64,000 nucleotides of DNA from Oscillospiraceae bacterium. GTDB taxonomy: Bacteria > Bacillota > Clostridia > Oscillospirales > Acutalibacteraceae. The position numbers and the translations under genes are program-made. Positions 37,246 through 47,361 of this stretch are shown piece by piece; the stretch's first letter is position 1, and every line of letters starts with the position of its first letter. A model generated the notes under the pieces. That model saw only the letters and a program-made list of their open reading frames with translations. It was not told the DNA's origin and did not search any database. The DNA is taken from NCBI GenBank assembly GCA_015065965.1, contig SVPH01000006.1:1-64000 (forward strand). The letters are read 5' to 3'.

Positions 37246-38886
37246 TTAATTGTATTTTCTTGCGATTTTAAGGGTCGTTGTCTTGGGAAACTCGTCATCA
37301 CGGATTTTTGTTTTGTTAATGTTTTTGAAAGAAGGCATTGTTCTGTTGAACGCCGTAACATCACTGTTCAGGTGTTCTCTTGCATCGGGATAGTCTTCTT
37401 CGTTAAGGAAAAATTCGCCGACTATCTTTCTGTCTTCCTGATAAACAAGAACCTCTTTTATATACGGGATAGCGGTCATAAGTTTTTCTTCAAGTTCTTC
37501 CGGTGAAACATTTTTGCCGTTTGAAAGAACTATTAGGTTTTTCTTTCTGCCTACCATAAAGAGGAAACCGTCTTTATCTATTCTGCCGAAGTCACCGGTT
37601 TTAAACCATTCGCCGTCAAACGCTTCTGCAGTTGCTTCAGGGTCGCCGTAATAGCCGACCATAACATTTGTACCCTTAACATAAATTTCGCCCACGCCGT
37701 CTTCGTCGGGATCGACAATCTTGATTTCGCAGCAATCAAGCGGGGTGCCGACGCTTCCGAATTTGAATTTGCCCGGATGGTTACATGTGATAACTGGTGA
37801 GCATTCAGTAAGACCGTAGCCGTTGAAAACATCAATACCGAGGTCATAAAGACCTTTTTCGTATTTTGGGTCAAGGTATGCACCGCCGCAAATAATCATG
37901 TCAAGATTTCCGCCGAGGTTATCAATAACCATTTTGAAAATCTTTCTGCGCACATCAATACCGAGTTTCATTAAAACATTGCTGATTTTAAGACCTTTTT
38001 TGAGCAATTCTTCTTTGCCCATTTTTCTTGCCGTTTTCCATACTTTATCATAGATTGTTTCAACAACAAGGGGAACACCTGTGAAGTTATAAGGCTTAAA
38101 ATTAACGATATCTTTCTGGATATCCTTAAGACTGTCGCAGAGATATCCCCATTCAACAACAATATATGTTGCAAAAAGTGCGCTTACCCATGAAAGAGTG
38201 TGGTTGAGAGGGAGAAATGCAATTGCGTGTCTGCCGGTAAGAACACGGCAGGATGATGAGCAGTTGCTTGCAACGTTTTTGTGCGTGAGCATAACACCTT
38301 TGCTTTTGCCTGTTGTACCTGATGTGAAAACAATGCAGGCAAGGTCATTGGGCGCGATTTCAACTTTGTCAAATGAATCGTCGCCGTCCGCAATGAGTTT
38401 TGCGCCTGCATCCTTTATTGTATCGAAATCATCAATGTTGAAATATTCTTTAACGGGAACAGCGGGATTTTTTTTGAAATTTTCAACCATTTTTGCGTAT
38501 TTGGGTGAATACACAAGTGCATCGCAGTCACAGCGGATAAGTTGATCTTCAAGTTCATCTTCGCCAAGTTTACTGTCCATGGGAACGGAAACATTGCCGC
38601 CGACAACGGTTGCGTAGTATGCGTGAGCCCATTCTATTCTGTTTTCTGCAATAATTGCAATTTTGCTTTTGTTTTTGAAACCTCTTGAGAAGAAGTATGT
38701 TCCGAGCGAACTGATTATCTGCCAGGTTTGGTTATAGTTGTTTTCCTGAAGATTTTTATTTTTATCGAGGAACATGAACTGTTTTTTGTCGCCGCCTGCA
38801 GCAGTTCCCTTAACAATTATTTCTCTTATGGTTTGATATTCGGGTATTACAACTTTAACTTGGTTTTTGTGCGCTTTTTTGGCCAT
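37246..38886 (-). CDS. AMP-binding long-chain acyl-CoA synthetase family
   Basis: FTSGTTGKSKGVMLTHKN, GYGLTECSPV, WFKTGDFGRIDKDGFLFMVGRKKN. Confidence 0.9.
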   Translation of the reverse strand: MAKKAHKNQVKVVIPEYQTIREIIVKGTAAGGDKKQFMFLDKNKNLQENNYNQTWQIISSLGTYFFSRGFKNKSKIAIIAENRIEWAHAYYATVVGGNVSVPMDSKLGEDELEDQLIRCDCDALVYSPKYAKMVENFKKNPAVPVKEYFNIDDFDTIKDAGAKLIADGDDSFDKVEIAPNDLACIVFTSGTTGKSKGVMLTHKNVASNCSSSCRVLTGRHAIAFLPLNHTLSWVSALFATYIVVEWGYLCDSLKDIQKDIVNFKPYNFTGVPLVVETIYDKVWKTARKMGKEELLKKGLKISNVLMKLGIDVRRKIFKMVIDNLGGNLDMIICGGAYLDPKYEKGLYDLGIDVFNGYGLTECSPVITCNHPGKFKFGSVGTPLDCCEIKIVDPDEDGVGEIYVKGTNVMVGYYGDPEATAEAFDGEWFKTGDFGRIDKDGFLFMVGRKKNLIVLSNGKNVSPEELEEKLMTAIPYIKEVLVYQEDRKIVGEFFLNEEDYPDAREHLNSDVTAFNRTMPSFKNINKTKIRDDEFPKTTTLKIARKYN

Positions 38887-38986
38887 TTCTCTTTCCATCC
38901 TTTACAATTTGACAACAACTGTAACAGTATAACGCATGGATGTTAAAATTTCAATATTTAATTATCAAATAAATGTTTCTGAAATG

Positions 38987-40267
38987 TTAAAAAGTCTTTA
39001 TGTTTTTTCTTTTTAAAAAATCCTGATAAAGTTGTTCTTTTCTTTCATTTGTATACTCGTATGCCCAAAGGCTGTAAATTCCGTGAAAATCTTCAAATGT
39101 TTCATCAGGATAAATTTTTGTCTGACCGAATTTATAGGGCAGTGGAATTTCAACCGTGCCGTTTGAGGCGATATGATATTCTTTTGCAATGTCAACGGCA
39201 ACTCGGTTTGCTTCCTGTCTTGGAAATTCTTCGTCAAACTTGATGACGGTTACCGCAAACAAAGCACAGGGAGCATCTGCAAGGCGATAAAATTCGGGCG
39301 AAGTGCCTGTATGTCCGTGATGCGAAACCTGCACAATGTCGCATTTAAGATAATCGCCCCAGCGTGGAACAATAACCTTGTCGCTTTCAACAGCCGAATC
39401 ACCGGGAAAAAGCACTTTGCTGCCCTCGGCAAACATCATCAGCGAGGTCGAGGAATTGTTATAATCTGCAATGGAATTCGGGTATACATCTTCGTGAGTG
39501 CAAAGCACAACAAACTCAAGATTTCTTATGTAAAAATGCTGACCTGCATGGAGATTGATGCATTTAATATCGGGGTTTTCATGCATTGTTCTTTCGAATT
39601 TTGCCGTTACCGATTTGTTGCATTCATCCCAGTTCATGTTATCTCTGTGTGTAACGGGAGGAAAGTTATAATAAACCGCTTCAATTTCAATTTCATCACG
39701 GTGGAAATCTATTACATCAAGGAATTTTGAAACATGATCGTCATGACTGTGTGAGAAAAACCAGCCGGCAACAACAGGTTTTTTACCGTTCGAGAGTTTT
39801 TTTAGAAAGTCAACGATTCTTTTGTCATCGTTAACCGAATACATATGAGCGCTGTCTATAACGAAGAAACTTCCGTCACAGCAGCGTACAATATAACACA
39901 TACCGCAATCTATAAGGCTGTGATCAACTTCAAACTGCCATAAAGCGGTCTGATGTGTTACGGGACAGTTTTCGGGTTCTTTGTTGAAAAGATTCGTATT
40001 CGGGTCTGCAACTATGCGCATTTTCTGCTCGTTTTCGCAGAAATAAATATGCATGATTTTGTCTGATATATATGTTCTGAAGCAACAGTTTTTAACTTCG
40101 TGGCAGTCATAGAGTATGCACCCGCAACGCTCTGCAAAATTGCATTGCAGATCAAACTCTTCTTTTGTGCAGTTTTCGAAAAGGAGCATTTCGCAGCCTT
40201 TTCCGCAGTCATATCTGCCGAAAGGTTCTTTTGCAATAAGTTCAATTCCTCCGAATGTGTTTCCCAT
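38987..40267 (-). CDS. MBL-fold metallohydrolase (ComEC-like)
   Basis: FSHSHDDHVSKFLDV, LFPGDSA, VSHHGHTGTSPEFY. Confidence 0.85.
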   Translation of the reverse strand: MGNTFGGIELIAKEPFGRYDCGKGCEMLLFENCTKEEFDLQCNFAERCGCILYDCHEVKNCCFRTYISDKIMHIYFCENEQKMRIVADPNTNLFNKEPENCPVTHQTALWQFEVDHSLIDCGMCYIVRCCDGSFFVIDSAHMYSVNDDKRIVDFLKKLSNGKKPVVAGWFFSHSHDDHVSKFLDVIDFHRDEIEIEAVYYNFPPVTHRDNMNWDECNKSVTAKFERTMHENPDIKCINLHAGQHFYIRNLEFVVLCTHEDVYPNSIADYNNSSTSLMMFAEGSKVLFPGDSAVESDKVIVPRWGDYLKCDIVQVSHHGHTGTSPEFYRLADAPCALFAVTVIKFDEEFPRQEANRVAVDIAKEYHIASNGTVEIPLPYKFGQTKIYPDETFEDFHGIYSLWAYEYTNERKEQLYQDFLKRKNIKTF

Positions 40268-40292
40268 GAGAATTTCCTTTCGAAATAAGATT

Positions 40293-41645
40293 TTATCTGT
40301 CTGTTAAATTCCGTATCCATTTTTTGCTTACAAAGCGGTGTGTGCTGAGAATGATTTTTATAATATCTTCGCAAAGATACATTGCAATGATAAGATAAAC
40401 AAAATCAACCTTTGCCACAAGGCCGAGGTAAGCAACTGCAGGAACGCCGAGAAGATAGAGTGAAATCATGTCGTAAGCAATGCCTATTTTAGTGTCGCCG
40501 CCTGCACGGAAAGTGCCTACTATCAAAGTGTAAGGAATGTTTCTGAAGGGCAGCCACAGGCAGTAAACCAGAATAAGATTTGATGCAAGGTCAAATGCTG
40601 CCTGCGTTTCGATGTTGAGAAGTGAAAGAAGCGGATTGCGCACCGAAGCAAGCAATGCACCTGTGATAATTCCGATTATCGGAGTCATGATAACAAATTT
40701 TTTGGCAAGTTTATATGCGCCTTTTTCATCGCCTTCTCCGATGGTCTTACCGGTCATTATGGAGCATGCATGGCATATACCGACAAAGAAAACAAACGCA
40801 ACTTGCTCAATTGAACTGAAGATTGTATATCCGGCATAATTTTCGCTGCCTTGCCTTGCAAAAACCATGGCATATATATTTGTGCCGATTGCCCACGCAA
40901 CTTCGTTGAAAACAACAGGCAGGCATACTACCGAAAAACGGCGGAAGAAATTTTTGGTAAGAGTAAAAAAATCTTTGATTTTTGCGTTGTAAATATCTTT
41001 TGATGTGCGCAGAACTATGAAAAGAAGAACAGATTGCAAAGCGGTTGAGGTCAGCGTTGCTATTGCTGCACCTTTTATTCCGAGAGCAGGGAAACCTAAT
41101 TTTCCGTTAATCAGTATGAAGTTCAGCGTTGTGTTGGCAGCAACTGAAATGAAAGAGGTGAACAGTGGCGGATTAACTCTTTCCGTCGCTCTGAGTGCAA
41201 CGCATGTAATTTGGTTGAATGCGCTGAATATGCTCATAAATGCAACTATTCGCATATACTGAGCAGCGGTATCAATAACAGGTTGCTCGCTTGTGAATAC
41301 CCTTATAAGTTGAGCAGGGAAGAAGAACATTGCAAAGGTAAATGTTACCGCAACCGCTGAAGCAAAAATCAATGCAATTCCGTATGATTTGCGGATATTT
41401 TCTTTTTCTTTTGCACCCCAGAACTGCGAAATCATCGCTGCAGTGCCGGATGAGATTCCGAAATAGAAAAGGTTCATCAGGAATATCCATCTTGATGAAA
41501 CACCTATGGCGGATACAACAACATTGCCAAGCCCTGTTACCATTGCGGTATCAACAAGTTGTGCGCATGAAACAAGCAGTTGCTGCATTGCTATAGGCAA
41601 AGCGAGTTTTGCCATGTTTTTGAAGAAGTTTTTTTGATAACTCAT
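40293..41645 (-). CDS. MATE-family efflux transporter
   Basis: ALPIAMQQLLVSCAQLVDTAMVTGLG, 12-TM pattern. Confidence 0.9.
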   Translation of the reverse strand: MSYQKNFFKNMAKLALPIAMQQLLVSCAQLVDTAMVTGLGNVVVSAIGVSSRWIFLMNLFYFGISSGTAAMISQFWGAKEKENIRKSYGIALIFASAVAVTFTFAMFFFPAQLIRVFTSEQPVIDTAAQYMRIVAFMSIFSAFNQITCVALRATERVNPPLFTSFISVAANTTLNFILINGKLGFPALGIKGAAIATLTSTALQSVLLFIVLRTSKDIYNAKIKDFFTLTKNFFRRFSVVCLPVVFNEVAWAIGTNIYAMVFARQGSENYAGYTIFSSIEQVAFVFFVGICHACSIMTGKTIGEGDEKGAYKLAKKFVIMTPIIGIITGALLASVRNPLLSLLNIETQAAFDLASNLILVYCLWLPFRNIPYTLIVGTFRAGGDTKIGIAYDMISLYLLGVPAVAYLGLVAKVDFVYLIIAMYLCEDIIKIILSTHRFVSKKWIRNLTDR

Positions 41646-41825
41646 AAAAATACCTGTCTTAAAATTTTTAACGAATAATAGTATATTTACAAATTCATCA
41701 AAAGTCAATAAATTAAATATATTAAATATAGATTAATAATGAAAACTAACTATTGATTTTTAAAAATTTCTGCTGTATAATGCAGAATTGAGCGAAAGCC
41801 AAATAACAACAAGAAGGTGCATTAT

Positions 41826-42719
41826 ATGTCACAGTTCAACGAATTTTCCGGCGTTTATTCTCTGCTTCTTACTCCTTTTAATTGGGACAGAACAATTGAT
41901 TACAAAGCATATGAAGAATATGTTGCATGGCAGGCTGCGTTTAAGCCCCAGCATCTTTTCGCGGTTTGCGGTTCTTCAGAAATGACAGAACTTACTCCCG
42001 AAGAGAGAATAAAGTGTGCAGGCCTTGCGGTAAAAAATTCAAACGGAGTGCCCGTTTTTGCAACCGCAAACCTTGCAGCAGATTATAACGATCAGATAGA
42101 AGAAATGAAAAAACTTGAGCAACAGGGTGTTGCAGGTCTTGTTTTTGTAACAAAGGGCATGTGCAATAAGCCTGATGAGATGTTTGATTACATGACATCT
42201 CTTGCTTCCAACACAGAACTTCCTATTATTCTTTATGAGTTCCCCGGTCTCAGACCGCATCTTATGGACTGCATAACATACGGCAAACTTGCTGCAACAG
42301 GTAAGTTCAAGGGTATAAAGGATACAACATGCAAAATGCCTGAGATTGAAGCAAAGATTGCTGTTCAGGGCGATTCAAATGTTCTTCAGGCTAATATTCC
42401 TTTCCTTTACGATGCATATCTTAAAGGTGCAAGAGGCGTTATTGCAACACCTACATCCTGCGGCGCAGGTCTCTTTGTTAAAATGTGGGATGAATTCACA
42501 AAGGGTGACCTTGAAGCAGCCAGAAAGACTCATCAGCACATCATTGCGCTTGATAACTGCATTGATTCAGGTTTCTGTGCAAGTGCAAAATATCTTGTAG
42601 GTCTGCAGGGTGTCAACATGAAGTGGTACACAAGAGGCAGTCATGATCTCGGTCCTGCAAGAATGAGATCAATCGAAGTATGGTATGACTGGGCCAAGGA
42701 AGAAGGCATCCTTAAATAA
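41826..42719 (+). CDS. DapA/NanA-family aldolase (dihydrodipicolinate synthase family)
   Basis: GSSEMTELTPEER, GIKDTT Schiff-base lysine context. Confidence 0.85.
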   Translation: MSQFNEFSGVYSLLLTPFNWDRTIDYKAYEEYVAWQAAFKPQHLFAVCGSSEMTELTPEERIKCAGLAVKNSNGVPVFATANLAADYNDQIEEMKKLEQQGVAGLVFVTKGMCNKPDEMFDYMTSLASNTELPIILYEFPGLRPHLMDCITYGKLAATGKFKGIKDTTCKMPEIEAKIAVQGDSNVLQANIPFLYDAYLKGARGVIATPTSCGAGLFVKMWDEFTKGDLEAARKTHQHIIALDNCIDSGFCASAKYLVGLQGVNMKWYTRGSHDLGPARMRSIEVWYDWAKEEGILK

Positions 42720-42744
42720 TTAAGCAAAACATACGGGGGATAGT

Positions 42745-44217
42745 ATGAAAAAACTCAGGGCTAACGTGTGCGCCGTAACTCATGCGGGCAGGATACGAAA
42801 AGAGAATGAGGATAACTATAATTTAAACGGAAGAATGACATCTACCGGTGACCTTAAGAAGGGTTCAGCATTTGTACAGAGTATGACAGAGCCTTTCCAT
42901 CTTGCTGTCTGTGACGGAATGGGCGGTGAAAATTACGGTGAACTTGCATCGGGTATAGCGGTTGAAACTATTGCAGCGCATGCTTCAAATGTATATGAGA
43001 GCGGCGAGGATTTCAGTTTTGCAATTTCAAACTGCCTTGATGATGCAAATAACCGTATTTGCGCTGAAATCAATGCAAGAGGTAAGCGCATGGGAACAAC
43101 TCTTGCGTCAATTTATGCCGTTAAGGGTAAAATCTATTGCGTCAACATCGGTGATACAAGGGTTTATCATTATTCAAAGGGTATTCTTGAGCAAATCAGT
43201 TTTGACCACACTCATGCGCAGACCATTGTCGATGCGGGTGAAGTTTCTCAGGACAATATAAGTCAGATTCCCGACGCAAAAAGGCTCACACGACATCTCG
43301 GCGTTTTCCCTGAGGAAGGCAGTCTTTCTCCCAATATCAGCGTTATTGACGATGTTGATGACGGCGATGTTATCCTTCTTTGCAGTGACGGTCTGACCGA
43401 TATGGTTGATGACAGCGAGATAACCGCTATTCTCTCAACGGGTGAAAATGCGCAGACAGTTGCCAGCAAACTTATCCGTAAGGCACTTGAAAAAGGCGGC
43501 AAGGATAATGTTACAGTTATGACTGCGTTTATAAATGTTGAGGAAACAGCGATATTTACTCCAATAGCGGCAGCAATGGTTGGCGAAAGCGATGCAGACT
43601 ATGAGGAAGAATACCGCAACAGTTTCGGTTCAAATCAAATGCCTGATGAAGAAAACTATGTTTCTCCTTATGCCAACGCAGATGCAAGGGCATATAAAAA
43701 GCCTGTTGACAAAGCCAAAATAATGAAGATTGCAGGCATAGCGATTGCGGCGGTAGCAGTTGTTTTGATAGCGGCGCTTATCATTAAAGCGTTTGTTGTC
43801 GGCGGTGATGACGATGATGATAATACTACGAGTTCAGGCACAACAAGCGCTGTTAATACATATCCGCAGTATGTTGCCCCGAATATAATAGAAACATGGG
43901 ATATGCAGTCCACTACTGAAAGCACAACAGAGGAAACATCCACCACAACTACCACCAAGAAGCAAACTACAACAAAGAAAAAGGTAACTACCACCAAAAA
44001 GAAAACAACTACCACAAAGAAGGCTACAACCACCAAAAAGCCTGAAACCACAACCGAACCCGTAACAGAAGCCACAACAGTGGCAGATAACACAACAAAT
44101 ACCGTTGCGGATACGGAAACCACTACAGGCAGTGAGGAAACTTCAAGTACAACTTCTGCTGAATCCACAACTGCGGAACAGCAGAGTGAAAACAGCGGAG
44201 AATCCTCTGAAACATAA
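42745..44217 (+). CDS. PP2C-type Ser/Thr phosphatase with C-terminal TM and Thr/Lys-rich tail
   Basis: THAGRIRKENEDNY, CDGMGGENYGELAS, LLCSDGLTDMV, KDNVTVM; then TM and TTTTTTKKQTTTKKK... Confidence 0.92.
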   Translation: MKKLRANVCAVTHAGRIRKENEDNYNLNGRMTSTGDLKKGSAFVQSMTEPFHLAVCDGMGGENYGELASGIAVETIAAHASNVYESGEDFSFAISNCLDDANNRICAEINARGKRMGTTLASIYAVKGKIYCVNIGDTRVYHYSKGILEQISFDHTHAQTIVDAGEVSQDNISQIPDAKRLTRHLGVFPEEGSLSPNISVIDDVDDGDVILLCSDGLTDMVDDSEITAILSTGENAQTVASKLIRKALEKGGKDNVTVMTAFINVEETAIFTPIAAAMVGESDADYEEEYRNSFGSNQMPDEENYVSPYANADARAYKKPVDKAKIMKIAGIAIAAVAVVLIAALIIKAFVVGGDDDDDNTTSSGTTSAVNTYPQYVAPNIIETWDMQSTTESTTEETSTTTTTKKQTTTKKKVTTTKKKTTTTKKATTTKKPETTTEPVTEATTVADNTTNTVADTETTTGSEETSSTTSAESTTAEQQSENSGESSET

Positions 44218-44232
44218 ATGTAATTTATATGA

Positions 44233-44267
44233 AAAAACCTCGGAGCGTTATTTGCTCCGAGGTTTTT
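44233..44267. terminator. Bidirectional intrinsic terminator
   Basis: aaaacctcggagc-gttattt-gctccgaggttttt between convergent genes. Confidence 0.85.
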
Positions 44268-44274
44268 GGTTTTG

Positions 44275-45213
44275 TCAGATTTTGGAAAGCGACCAAGTTG
44301 CGATATCTTCATAAACCTTTGCTCTGTCAATTTCGTTAAGAATTTCATGGCGCATACCTTTATAAAGTTTAATGGTTACATCATTTTTACCAGCCTGAAT
44401 AAGGTCGTTATGTATCTGCTTAACACCTTTACCGTATGAACCTACAGGGTCTTCTTCACCTGCTGTTAAAAGAACGGGAAGATTGTTTTTGCACATGTCA
44501 GCATACCAATCCTTGCCTGAAACTTTGTTGAGAATTGTAAATAAGTCTTTATAGCCTGCTGCAGTAAATAAGAATCCGCAGTATTTGTCTTCGATGTATT
44601 TTTTTACAATATCTTCATCGGTTGTAAGCCAGTCAAAAGGAGTTTTCGGGTTTTGGACCTTATTGTTATAAGGACCAAAAGCGATTTTGTTTATGAATTC
44701 GCTGCGGTGCTTGCTGCCTTTTGATTTGGCGATGATACCTGCAAGACGGATTGCAATGGGTGCGGCAGGGTTTTTACCGCTTGTGCCGCAGAAAATTGCC
44801 GCTTTGATTTTTGGGTCATTTCCGTAGCGGCGAATATATTCTCTTGCAATGAACGAACCCATGCTGTGACCGAAAAATACAATCGGAGCATCGGGAAATT
44901 CTTTTTTTATCATTTCTGTAAGTGCTCTTTCGTCTTCAACGAATGAATTCCAGCCCATACTTTCGCCAAAATAGCCGAGTTCTTTATCGGATTTAACGGA
45001 TTTACCGTGACCGATATGGTCATCAACAAGAACAGCAAAGCCTTTTTCGCAAAGATATTTTGCAAAATCCTCATATCTTTCACCATGCTCAGCCATACCG
45101 TGAACAATCTGAAAAACAGCCTTTACGCCGTCAGACGGCATCCAGCACCTTGCAAAAACATTTGCAACTCCTGATTTTGACGGGATGGAATATTCTTTTC
45201 TGATGATTTCCAT
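44275..45213 (-). CDS. Alpha/beta hydrolase (monoacylglycerol-lipase-like)
   Basis: QIVHGMAEHGERYEDFAKYL, GHSMGSFIAREY. Confidence 0.88.
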   Translation of the reverse strand: MEIIRKEYSIPSKSGVANVFARCWMPSDGVKAVFQIVHGMAEHGERYEDFAKYLCEKGFAVLVDDHIGHGKSVKSDKELGYFGESMGWNSFVEDERALTEMIKKEFPDAPIVFFGHSMGSFIAREYIRRYGNDPKIKAAIFCGTSGKNPAAPIAIRLAGIIAKSKGSKHRSEFINKIAFGPYNNKVQNPKTPFDWLTTDEDIVKKYIEDKYCGFLFTAAGYKDLFTILNKVSGKDWYADMCKNNLPVLLTAGEEDPVGSYGKGVKQIHNDLIQAGKNDVTIKLYKGMRHEILNEIDRAKVYEDIATWSLSKI

Positions 45214-45225
45214 TGTATCAACTCC

Positions 45226-45759
45226 TTATTTTAATTTCGTGAATAATACAAGCCGTTTTCTGAGCGTTATTCCGAGCGCAGAAGCGGCTGAAATTTTGAT
45301 AATGTCACCTATAACAAACGGTACAACGCATACCGTTACGGCGGAAATGAAGCGGCTGCCCGTTTGAATCATATACCAAAGTGTACCGATAATCCAACAT
45401 ATTATCGTGCCGAGGATCATACTTAGAGGATAAATCCATTTTTTGTTTTCAAATTTACCGACAAGTAAACCGATGATGGCAGCACATGGAATGTAACCGA
45501 GTATATATCCGCCAGTTACTCCTGCAATAATATGAAATCCTCCGCGGAAAGCAGAAAATACAGGTAAACCTGCTGCACCGAGCAGAATATAAATAGTAAT
45601 AGCACATGCGGAAATTCTGACATTAACCGTGCAAGCCGTTATGTAAATTGCAAAAGTTGCAAGTGATATGGGAATCGTTCCTGTCGGCAAGGAAAAAGGT
45701 GCGATGAGGCATATTATTGCAGCCATAATGCCGGTAAATGCTATTTTGTGTACTTTCAT
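45226..45759 (-). CDS. bioY: Biotin transporter BioY
   Basis: ILLGAAGLPVFSAFRGGFHIIAGVTGGYILGYI. Confidence 0.88.
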   Translation of the reverse strand: MKVHKIAFTGIMAAIICLIAPFSLPTGTIPISLATFAIYITACTVNVRISACAITIYILLGAAGLPVFSAFRGGFHIIAGVTGGYILGYIPCAAIIGLLVGKFENKKWIYPLSMILGTIICWIIGTLWYMIQTGSRFISAVTVCVVPFVIGDIIKISAASALGITLRKRLVLFTKLK

Positions 45760-45813
45760 TAATAACCTCTGGTTTTGATAATTGTGTAAAGTGAATAAAC
45801 TTTACAAATTTGT

Positions 45814-46761
45814 TTAATTATATGTGCTTATCATAGTGTTTTTAATAATATCAACGGCTTTTATGCCTGAGTTTCTGTAACATGAAAGAATTGCTCCGAG
45901 TTCCGGCGTAAAGTTTAATAACTTTACATTATTGAAATTTTTCTTCGAGAGATAATTCTTGAACTTTCTTCTGAAAAACTGATTATTCTGGAAAACTCCG
46001 CCCCAAAGTCCGATTGGAATGCTTTCATTTTTATCTTTAAGAAGGCTTAATACGGTTTTTGAAAGCAGTTTTGCTTCGGTATCAATAATTTCAATGGCAG
46101 TTGCATCGCCGTTTTCTGCGCAATGCATAACCTCTTTTGCAAATGAAGCGATTGTTTTACGGCTGACGGTTTTTTCGTAGAATAAATCAATCAGTTCGTA
46201 TATATTATTGATAGAGAAGAATTCAAGGCATTTATCGGTAAGTGCAGTTTTTTGCTCGCTGCCTTCAGCGGCCCTTATTGCATTTTTTATTGCATTTATG
46301 GCAATTGAATATCCGCTGCCTTCATCGCCGAGTATGTAGCCGAAACCGCCTGCGTGGCTTATTGTGCCGTCGGCATTGCGGCAAACAGCCATGGACCCTG
46401 TGCCGCTTATAACAACTGAACATTCGCCTTCGGTATCCATTGCTTCAAGTGCAACAAACAAGTCGGAATCCATAATAATCTGTTTGCTTTTAATTATTCC
46501 GCGGCAGAAGCGATTTGTTTCTTCTGCGGTTGCTCTTTCACATAATGCAGACATACCTATAACAGTGCAGTCAAACTCTTTTTGCGAAAGTTGATTTATA
46601 ATATCATCCATTGCTTTTCTTGCACTTTCCATGCCTACGGAGTAATAATTTATGCTTTCTCCGCAAACTTTGCATATAAATTCACCTTTTTCATTAAAGA
46701 CAACAGCGGTTGTTTTGCTTCCGCCGCCGTCTATGCCGAGAAAATATTTGTTTTCTGCCAT
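45814..46761 (-). CDS. BadF/BadG-type N-acetylglucosamine kinase family
   Basis: YFLGIDGGGSKTTAVV, ISGTGSMAVC, GGFGYILGDEGSGY. Confidence 0.88.
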   Translation of the reverse strand: MAENKYFLGIDGGGSKTTAVVFNEKGEFICKVCGESINYYSVGMESARKAMDDIINQLSQKEFDCTVIGMSALCERATAEETNRFCRGIIKSKQIIMDSDLFVALEAMDTEGECSVVISGTGSMAVCRNADGTISHAGGFGYILGDEGSGYSIAINAIKNAIRAAEGSEQKTALTDKCLEFFSINNIYELIDLFYEKTVSRKTIASFAKEVMHCAENGDATAIEIIDTEAKLLSKTVLSLLKDKNESIPIGLWGGVFQNNQFFRRKFKNYLSKKNFNNVKLLNFTPELGAILSCYRNSGIKAVDIIKNTMISTYN

Positions 46762-46899
46762 GGCAGCCTCCTTTAAACGGTTAGGTTGAATTTACAAACC
46801 GTACATTAATTTTTCTCACCCTGTCAACATATGGATATTAGAATATAATCAGAAAATACAAGAGATTGATATAGATATTTTACGGAAAGGAACGATTTT

Positions 46900-47361
46900 A
46901 TGAGTAAAAACAATAAAGCCCCATGCGTAATGGTGTGTGTTACTCCTCAACAGTCATGCAGGCGCCTGATTGAAGCAGGAGCACGGATTGCAAAAGAAGA
47001 AAATTTACCTCTTGCCGTTATCAGTGTTTTTAAGGAAAAAAACGGTTTTAATGCAAATGAGGGCGGAGCACTTGAAAACCTTTTTGAGTGCGCAAAAAAG
47101 GTTGATGCAAATATGAATATTTATTTTAATGACAGCCCCGCGCTTGTTGTTGCCGTTTCAGCAAAGAAGAATAATGCTTCAACGCTTGTTACGGGTTTTC
47201 CTGCCGAAGGCAGCAGCGGCTTTATCGCAAGAATTCATGAGATTCTGCCTGAATTGCCTATAACCATGGTTGATAACGAATCAAGTGAATATAAGATTAT
47301 ACCTGTTGATAAGCAGGAACTTGATAAGGCAAAAAATCTGAATACAAGTTCAGTTCATTGA
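46900..47361 (+). CDS. Universal-stress-like (UspA-fold) protein
   Basis: CVTPQQSCRRLIEAGARIAKEENLPLAVISVFKEKNG; N-terminal half of KdpD/Usp-like folds. Confidence 0.6.
   Translation: MSKNNKAPCVMVCVTPQQSCRRLIEAGARIAKEENLPLAVISVFKEKNGFNANEGGALENLFECAKKVDANMNIYFNDSPALVVAVSAKKNNASTLVTGFPAEGSSGFIARIHEILPELPITMVDNESSEYKIIPVDKQELDKAKNLNTSSVH

Noticed and set aside
40100-40307. Overlapping small ORFs opposite the MBL gene
   Set aside because: Antisense shadows without independent signals.
43930-44110. ACC/ACA/AAG repeat tract as a DNA repeat element
   Set aside because: Explained by low-complexity Thr/Lys protein sequence.
43668-44348. 226-aa - strand ORF rich in Val/Ser
   Set aside because: Antisense shadow of the Thr/Lys-rich PP2C tail; runs through a terminator.
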